Part shown: one piece after another, positions 31,339 through 35,204 of the stretch
How positions within the stretch are numbered: position 1 is the stretch's first letter
Layout of the letters: each line of letters opens with the position of its first letter
Notes under the pieces: model-generated
Seen by the model: the letters and a program-made list of their open reading frames with translations, nothing else
What the model was told of the DNA's origin: nothing
The model's database searches: none
From: Elusimicrobia bacterium GWB2_63_22
Lineage (GTDB): Bacteria; Elusimicrobiota; Elusimicrobia; Elusimicrobiales; UBA9959
Length of the DNA: 35,204 nt
Direction: 5' to 3'
Assembly (NCBI GenBank): GCA_001799735.1
Contig: MGUA01000038.1
Location: 1 to 35,204 of the forward strand
Position numbers and translations under genes: made by a program

Positions 31339-32701
31339 ATAGCACCTCCCAGTGGCCGCCCTTGTCAGGGCCCACGCGGCGCAGCCGCCCCGCCTTGCGC
31401 AATTCCAGGATGTTCCACTCCACACCTTTTGAGGTCAGTTCCAGTTTTTTCGCCAGTATTCTCGTTGTAATATCAGGGAAAAGGCGCAGCAGTGTTAATA
31501 TTTTCTCCCTAGTTTTCTCCCTAGTTTTCTCCCTAGTTTTCTCCCTAGTTTTCTCCCTCGTCTGTTTCTCGGCCGTGTTGCCGGCCAGGCCTCTGTAAAA
31601 GATCGCCCGGAAGAACGCCGTACTCTCAAAAACCGGCGCTTTCAGCCCCGCTTCCTCCATAAGGCCGCGCATGCGGCCTATGCCGGAGCCGAGCCGTTCA
31701 ACCTTGCCCATGCGGTGAAAGAGATCCGCCAATATAAGGTTCCTGCGCACCGAGGCTCGCCCGAAGTCTTGCGGAGCCAGCCCGGAAGGCAGGCCGCCCG
31801 GATTTTCTATCTCCACGCGGTCGTCAAAAACGCTTACGTACAGGCTGGTGCCGCGCAGACTATAGTCGCGGTGCACAACAGCGTTAACCACGGCCTCGCG
31901 CAGTGCGGCCAGCGGCAGTTCGTAAATGTCGCGGCGGTCCAGTTCCAATATTTCGCTGCGAAGGTTTAGGTGCTTTTTAAGGAATTCCATGGCTTCTGCC
32001 GCTTGGGAGGGCAGGTCCCCGCGCACGTCGTGCCGGTCGTAAATGTGCGTCTTGTCCAGGCCCTTGAACGCGCAGAACACGGCTTCGCAATGGGGGATAA
32101 AGGTCCCCGGACTTTCCGCGAACATCATAATCCCGGCGTTGTTCATCTGCCCCTCGCGGCAAACACCAAGGCTGGACAGCACCATTGCAAGGTTTGCACT
32201 GGAGGGGATTATGGAGGCCCCCGCTGCGTTGAGAAACGCTTTTACCTTGGCCGGGGAAATGGCGCCGGCCGCGGCCCCAGGGCAGGGCAGGCTTTCAAAC
32301 AGCAGGTCCGTGGTTTCGCGGAAAATGGCCCGCACTTCCTGCTGTGACATTTTCTGGGTGACCGCGTCCAGCCTGCGAAAATAGCCGGAGGAGCAGCTGT
32401 AGGGTTTTTGCGCGCCCTCCGGTATTTCCAGGGCCACCACGCCGCAGGCCGCGGAGATGCGGCTCACCGGTATGTGCGGGTCGCAATTGCGCGCCAGCGA
32501 CAAGATCTCCGCCTTAAGCTGGTTGCAGAGCTCCGCCCCCCGCAGGCGGCCGTCGTCGGCCACGCCCAGCAGTATTACGCCGCCGCGCGCGTTGGCAAAG
32601 GCCACCATATCACGGTCTATCTTGGGAGAATATTTCTCCTTGAATTCCACGGTAAGCCCCTCGCCTTCCGCTATAAGGAGTTTGAGCGTCTCGTCGTCCA
32701 T
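31337..32701 (-). CDS. AlbA/Schlafen-domain ATP-binding regulator with TREK repeats
   Basis: I choose ATG 32701 (454 residues; MDDETLKLLIAEGEGLTVEFKEK) with a GGGGGA stretch upstream; the frame extends to a GTG at 32743. The N-terminal AlbA_2/Schlafen-type domain (about 10-130) has VEFKEKYS, FANARGGVILLGVADDG. A GHKL-like ATPase segment (HATPase_c_4 type, about 250-390) has LREAVVNAVVHRDY, VEIENPGGLPSG and GSGIGRM. Then come five TREK repeats and a C-terminal winged helix (ILTLLRLFPDITTRILAKKLELTSKGVEWNI). Family members are annotated as putative transcriptional regulators, and their function is uncertain. It is convergent with the PLD-like gene and follows the TPR gene on the same strand. 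Confidence 0.88.
   Translation of the reverse strand: MDDETLKLLIAEGEGLTVEFKEKYSPKIDRDMVAFANARGGVILLGVADDGRLRGAELCNQLKAEILSLARNCDPHIPVSRISAACGVVALEIPEGAQKPYSCSSGYFRRLDAVTQKMSQQEVRAIFRETTDLLFESLPCPGAAAGAISPAKVKAFLNAAGASIIPSSANLAMVLSSLGVCREGQMNNAGIMMFAESPGTFIPHCEAVFCAFKGLDKTHIYDRHDVRGDLPSQAAEAMEFLKKHLNLRSEILELDRRDIYELPLAALREAVVNAVVHRDYSLRGTSLYVSVFDDRVEIENPGGLPSGLAPQDFGRASVRRNLILADLFHRMGKVERLGSGIGRMRGLMEEAGLKAPVFESTAFFRAIFYRGLAGNTAEKQTREKTREKTREKTREKTREKILTLLRLFPDITTRILAKKLELTSKGVEWNILELRKAGRLRRVGPDKGGHWEVL
31501..31560. repeat. Five tandem 12-bp repeats inside the regulator gene
   Basis: The unit TTTTCTCCCTAG occurs four times, and a fifth copy ends in TCG. On the coding strand each unit encodes Thr-Arg-Glu-Lys. 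As 12 is a multiple of 3, gain or loss of units changes only the length of the linker between the ATPase and winged-helix domains. Confidence 0.95.
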
Positions 32702-32740
32702 AGGTCCCCCGGCCGTCCCCGTGCCAATAGCATAGCAGGC

Positions 32741-32766
32741 CACCCCGACAGCGTGTTGTCGGGGTG
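32741..32766. other. 10-bp hairpin between the TPR and AlbA genes
   Basis: CACCCCGACA (32741-32750) pairs with TGTCGGGGTG (32757-32766). No T-run follows in the direction of the two - strand genes, so it may be a weak terminator or a processing site. Confidence 0.6.
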
Positions 32767-32811
32767 CTGAAGGATGCTGTTTTTTTTATTCGAATGGGGC
32801 GACTAGCTTTT

Positions 32812-33852
32812 TTACCGGCGCCGGGGCTTTGCGGCGGGTGCGCGCCTGCGCGCGGGGCGGGCGTTGGCCGCGGCCAGCGCCTTGCGGGCTTTTTCCAGCC
32901 CGGCGAGCGCCGCGGCGTATTTGGGGTGCTCGGCCAGTACCGCGGTATAGGCCTCCACCGCCTTGGCGGGGGACCTGGCCATGAGTTTATTGGCTTCGGC
33001 AACCCTGGCCTTTACGGCCCTTATCTGCGCCACCCGGTCCGCCGCCCGGGTGGCGTAGTCCGAAGCCTGAATGGCCGCGTTCTGGAACAGGTATTCCGCG
33101 TCCGCCAGCAGGTCCTCTTTAAGTTCCAGCTCGGCCACCTTGAACCTGGCGGAAGCCAGCTTCTCATCCTTGTCCGGCGCCGCCACCATGTAGCGCTCGT
33201 ATTGCTCTATGGCCTCAAGCGGATTGCCCTGCAGGGCCTTTATGTCGCCTATGGCGTAATGGCTGTAAGCGGCTTCTATACTACCGGGATGCTGCGCAAT
33301 TATTCTGGAGTAGGCGCTTATGGCTTCTGTATTGCGCGCCTTAAGCACCAGCTGGCCGGCCCGGGCGTAGCGGCTCTTGGGGCTGTTAAGAATTAACTGG
33401 TACGCGATCCCCGCCACAGCCAGGCCAGCGCAGACAATGATAACGGCGGTTTTGTTAAGGACGAAAGGCTTTTTTGCCGGCTTTGCGGCCGGCGCGGGGG
33501 CTAAAACGGGTGCCGGTTTGGGTTCCGGCGCTTTTACTACGGGTACCGGCGCTTTGGGCGGCGGCTCGGCGGCTTTAGGCGCGGGAACCGGCGCTATAAC
33601 GGGAATTTCAACAGGTGCGGGAGCAGGCGGCGCAACAGGCGCCGGAGGCGGCGCCATTACCGGCGGCGCCGCAGGCGGGGGGACGAACTTGGGCTGCGGG
33701 AAACTCTCGGTTATGGCTTCTTTTATCCGGCTGGGCGCGTCCGCCGGGGCATGCTCTTTCACCCAGGCAGCGTTCTTCACCCGGTCTTCCAACCGGTACA
33801 ATACCTCTTCGAGATTGCGTATCCCGTTTTCCAGATCTGCGTCGTAAGCCAC
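32812..33852 (-). CDS. Membrane-anchored TPR protein with Pro/Ala-rich linker
   Basis: The 346-residue protein starts with GTG. Residues 1-50 are acidic and helical (coiled-coil-like), and about 55-130 are an extended Pro/Ala/Val-rich linker. One membrane segment spans about 136-157 (TAVIIVCAGLAVAGIAYQLIL). The C-terminal part contains tetratricopeptide-like repeats (YARAGQLVLKARNTEAISAYSRI, AIGDIKALQGNPLEAIEQYERYM, FKVAELELKEDLLADAEYLF) and a strongly basic tail (RPARRRAPAAKPRRR). The layout recalls cell-envelope scaffold proteins of the YfgM/YbgF kind, but I cannot assign it to a family. A TAAGAT 6 bases before the GTG and the lack of a ribosome-binding site point to a leaderless transcript. 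Confidence 0.8.
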   Translation of the reverse strand: MAYDADLENGIRNLEEVLYRLEDRVKNAAWVKEHAPADAPSRIKEAITESFPQPKFVPPPAAPPVMAPPPAPVAPPAPAPVEIPVIAPVPAPKAAEPPPKAPVPVVKAPEPKPAPVLAPAPAAKPAKKPFVLNKTAVIIVCAGLAVAGIAYQLILNSPKSRYARAGQLVLKARNTEAISAYSRIIAQHPGSIEAAYSHYAIGDIKALQGNPLEAIEQYERYMVAAPDKDEKLASARFKVAELELKEDLLADAEYLFQNAAIQASDYATRAADRVAQIRAVKARVAEANKLMARSPAKAVEAYTAVLAEHPKYAAALAGLEKARKALAAANARPARRRAPAAKPRRR

Positions 33853-33886
33853 ACATCAATCTTATCACTTTTGCCCAACAATTTAA

Positions 33887-33915
33887 TTGCCAGCCCGGAC
33901 TTGAAGAGTTAGAAT
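33887..33915 (+). promoter_or_regulatory. Promoter of the MazG-like gene
   Basis: TTGCCA (33887-33892), a 17-bp spacer and TAGAAT (33910-33915) form the best -35/-10 pair in the window. Transcription would start near 33922, about 35 bases before the ATG. Confidence 0.65.
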
Positions 33916-33956
33916 AAAAGAAGGTTAGGCGGGAAAAATTCACCAGGGAAACCACA

Positions 33957-34307
33957 ATGCCGACTATCAAAACCTTAACAAGGGATATTCTTCATTTCCG
34001 CGACGCCCGCAACTGGGCCCAGTTCCACAACCCCAAAGACGTAGCCATCTCCCTCACCCTGGAAGCCGCCGAACTGCTGGAACACTTTCAGTGGAAGACC
34101 CCTGCCGAAGTAAAGGCCCACATAAAAGCCCGTAAAGAAGAGATCTCCGACGAACTGGCCGATGTGCTGTACTGGGTGCTGCTGCTGGGCCATGACCTTA
34201 AAATAGACATCCCCGCCGCCCTGGCCGCCAAACTAAAGAAGAACGCCCAGAAATACCCCGTCGCCAAATCCAAAGGCCGCATCACCAAATATACGGAACT
34301 GAAGTGA
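33957..34307 (+). CDS. MazG-like nucleotide pyrophosphohydrolase
   Basis: The 116-residue all-alpha NTP pyrophosphatase is of the RS21-C6/dCTPase type. Metal-binding acidic residues appear in SLTLEAAELLEHFQW (the ExxE pair) and EISDELADVLYWVLLLG (the ExxxD box). Enzymes of this type hydrolyse dCTP and modified or non-canonical nucleotides to monophosphates. RDARNWAQFHNPKDVAISL at the N-terminus is typical of the family. The ATG is preceded by CAGGGA. Together with dut this adds to nucleotide pool clean-up. The downstream methyltransferase starts 31 bases after its stop and is probably cotranscribed. Confidence 0.92.
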   Translation: MPTIKTLTRDILHFRDARNWAQFHNPKDVAISLTLEAAELLEHFQWKTPAEVKAHIKARKEEISDELADVLYWVLLLGHDLKIDIPAALAAKLKKNAQKYPVAKSKGRITKYTELK

Positions 34308-34338
34308 AAGTAATTCCCAAAGATGCCGTAGACATAAA

Positions 34339-35088
34339 ATGACCGAAGCAAAGAATGTTCCCATTTCGATGCCCGCCCCCGACGAAAACGGCTTATTCCG
34401 CACACTAAACAGCATGGGGACCATGACGCTCCGCCCCGACATCTTTTCCAGCGCTTTCATAGAGTTCGCGCCAAAAGCCCCCGGCCGCTGCCTGGATATC
34501 GGCGCCGCCTACGGCGTATCCACTATTCCCGCCCTCGCGAAAGGGGCCCATGTTGTAGCTAACGACATAGATGAAAGGCACCTGCAGATACTTGCCTCGC
34601 GGATCACTGCGGAACACCGCGCCCGCCTTGAACTGGCGCCGGGAAACTTCCCCGACGAAATGGCTTTCCAGCCCGGCAGTTTTGGCGCGGTGCTTATCTG
34701 CCGCGTTATGCATTTCTTCGATGGTCCGCGGATAAACCGGGCTGCGGCCAAGGTTTGGGAATGGCTGGCACCCGGAGGCAAGGTATTCGTAGTAGCAGAG
34801 ACGCCTTTCATCGGCACGGCCCGCGCCTTCTTCCCCACCTATGAGGCCAGACTGAAGGCAGATAGCCAGTGGCCCGGCGTGGTTGAGAACGTCTCCGCTC
34901 ACGACCCGAAGCGTGCGGGGTCGCTCCCTGGCCTTTTCCACCTGCTTGACGACCGCGTATTAAGCCGGGTCTTCGCCTCCGCCGGTTTCACCATAGAGCG
35001 CCTGGAGTATTTCTCGCGTCCGGATTACCCTGCCGACATCCGTTTGGATGGAAGGGAAAGCATCGGGATGATAGCAGTAAAAAAATGA
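34339..35088 (+). CDS. Class I SAM-dependent methyltransferase
   Basis: The 249-residue protein has a Rossmann methyltransferase fold: motif I CLDIGAAYGVSTIPAL (SAM binding), acidic motif II VVANDIDERHL, a FGAVLICRVMHFFDG motif IV and the LAPGGKVFVVAETP motif of UbiE/Methyltransf_11 proteins. The substrate cannot be told. The N-terminus has no signal peptide. No clear ribosome-binding site precedes the ATG. The sequence is somewhat less GC-rich than its neighbours. Confidence 0.85.
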   Translation: MTEAKNVPISMPAPDENGLFRTLNSMGTMTLRPDIFSSAFIEFAPKAPGRCLDIGAAYGVSTIPALAKGAHVVANDIDERHLQILASRITAEHRARLELAPGNFPDEMAFQPGSFGAVLICRVMHFFDGPRINRAAAKVWEWLAPGGKVFVVAETPFIGTARAFFPTYEARLKADSQWPGVVENVSAHDPKRAGSLPGLFHLLDDRVLSRVFASAGFTIERLEYFSRPDYPADIRLDGRESIGMIAVKK

Positions 35089-35204
35089 GGCTTTTCCATG
35101 CGGTGCGTTCACTTGGCTGGGTTTTGTTTGTCCCGTCTAGTATAATTGAAACATATTCTGAAACGTAATTCTGTTGACACTTCAGCCTCCTAATAATATC
35201 AAAC
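35089..35204 (+). other. AT-richer spacer at the right edge with possible promoters
   Basis: No ORF is seen. TATAAT at 35141-35146 is a perfect -10 without a clear -35. TTGACA at 35174-35179 is a perfect -35, with TATCAA 17 bp downstream (35197-35202). A gene probably starts just beyond the window. Confidence 0.35.

Noticed and set aside
1-35204. tRNA or 5S/16S/23S rRNA genes and CRISPR arrays
   Set aside because: I saw no tRNA cloverleaf with GTTCGAATC-type T-arm and CCA end, no rRNA core sequence and no regular direct repeats with spacers.

Overview
The window is a GC-rich bacterial chromosome segment of about 35 kb, densely coding on both strands. Fermentative or anaerobic markers (a PTS enzyme I, a class III ribonucleotide reductase with its radical-SAM activase), a type IV pilin-like gene, many small secreted proteins of no known family and frequent ATA isoleucine codons suggest a deep-branching Gram-negative lineage. 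Elusimicrobiota is my best guess, but this is inference and no taxonomic marker here proves it.

Layout. 1-5544: a compact + strand operon with the 3' end of ptsI, then lepA, lepB, metF, a C4 zinc-ribbon coiled-coil protein and an RNase HI. It is followed by the RNase P RNA gene (5585-5973) and a small unknown ORF. 6366-7322: a secreted Cys-rich protein. 7506-10481: a PLP fold-type II enzyme, a CpXC protein and a short tRNA nucleotidyltransferase-like protein. 10488-13895 (- strand): an odd two-component operon of an OmpR-type regulator, a GAF/PAS histidine kinase with no ATPase domain, and a double-receiver protein whose first receiver is dead. 13940-14926 (-): a secreted beta-propeller. 15051-15575: a tandem pair of homologous structured RNAs on the - strand, each with its own promoter carrying 11-bp-phased direct repeats. 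15638-17713: recG. 17888-18403 (-): a type IV pilin-like protein. 18835-23547: a nucleotide-supply operon (nrdR, nrdD, nrdG-like, dut). 23630-26549: an exported 5'-nucleotidase and a secreted protein with kinase-like motifs. 26616-28831: 5-oxoprolinase, pxpB plus a pxpA-pxpC fusion. 28889-35088: a secreted histidine phosphatase, a secreted PLD-family protein, an AlbA/Schlafen-type ATP-binding regulator, a TPR membrane protein, a MazG-like pyrophosphohydrolase and a methyltransferase.

The strongest candidate for an undescribed system is the twin-RNA locus next to the two-component operon. The two RNAs share a three-part fold with a UUCG hairpin, C-rich loops that could mask Shine-Dalgarno sequences, and a GC terminator. 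The base differences between the copies make G-U pairs only on the - strand. Their promoters carry 7-bp repeats spaced by 4 bp, the pattern bound by OmpR/PhoB-type regulators, and such a regulator is encoded about 1.2 kb away. Other notable points are an RNase P RNA whose P4 helix departs from near-universal bases with compensating changes, a family of long perfect REP-like palindromes between genes, an NrdD with a fused redoxin domain, and several genes whose -10 element lies 6-7 nt before the start codon, which implies leaderless mRNAs.
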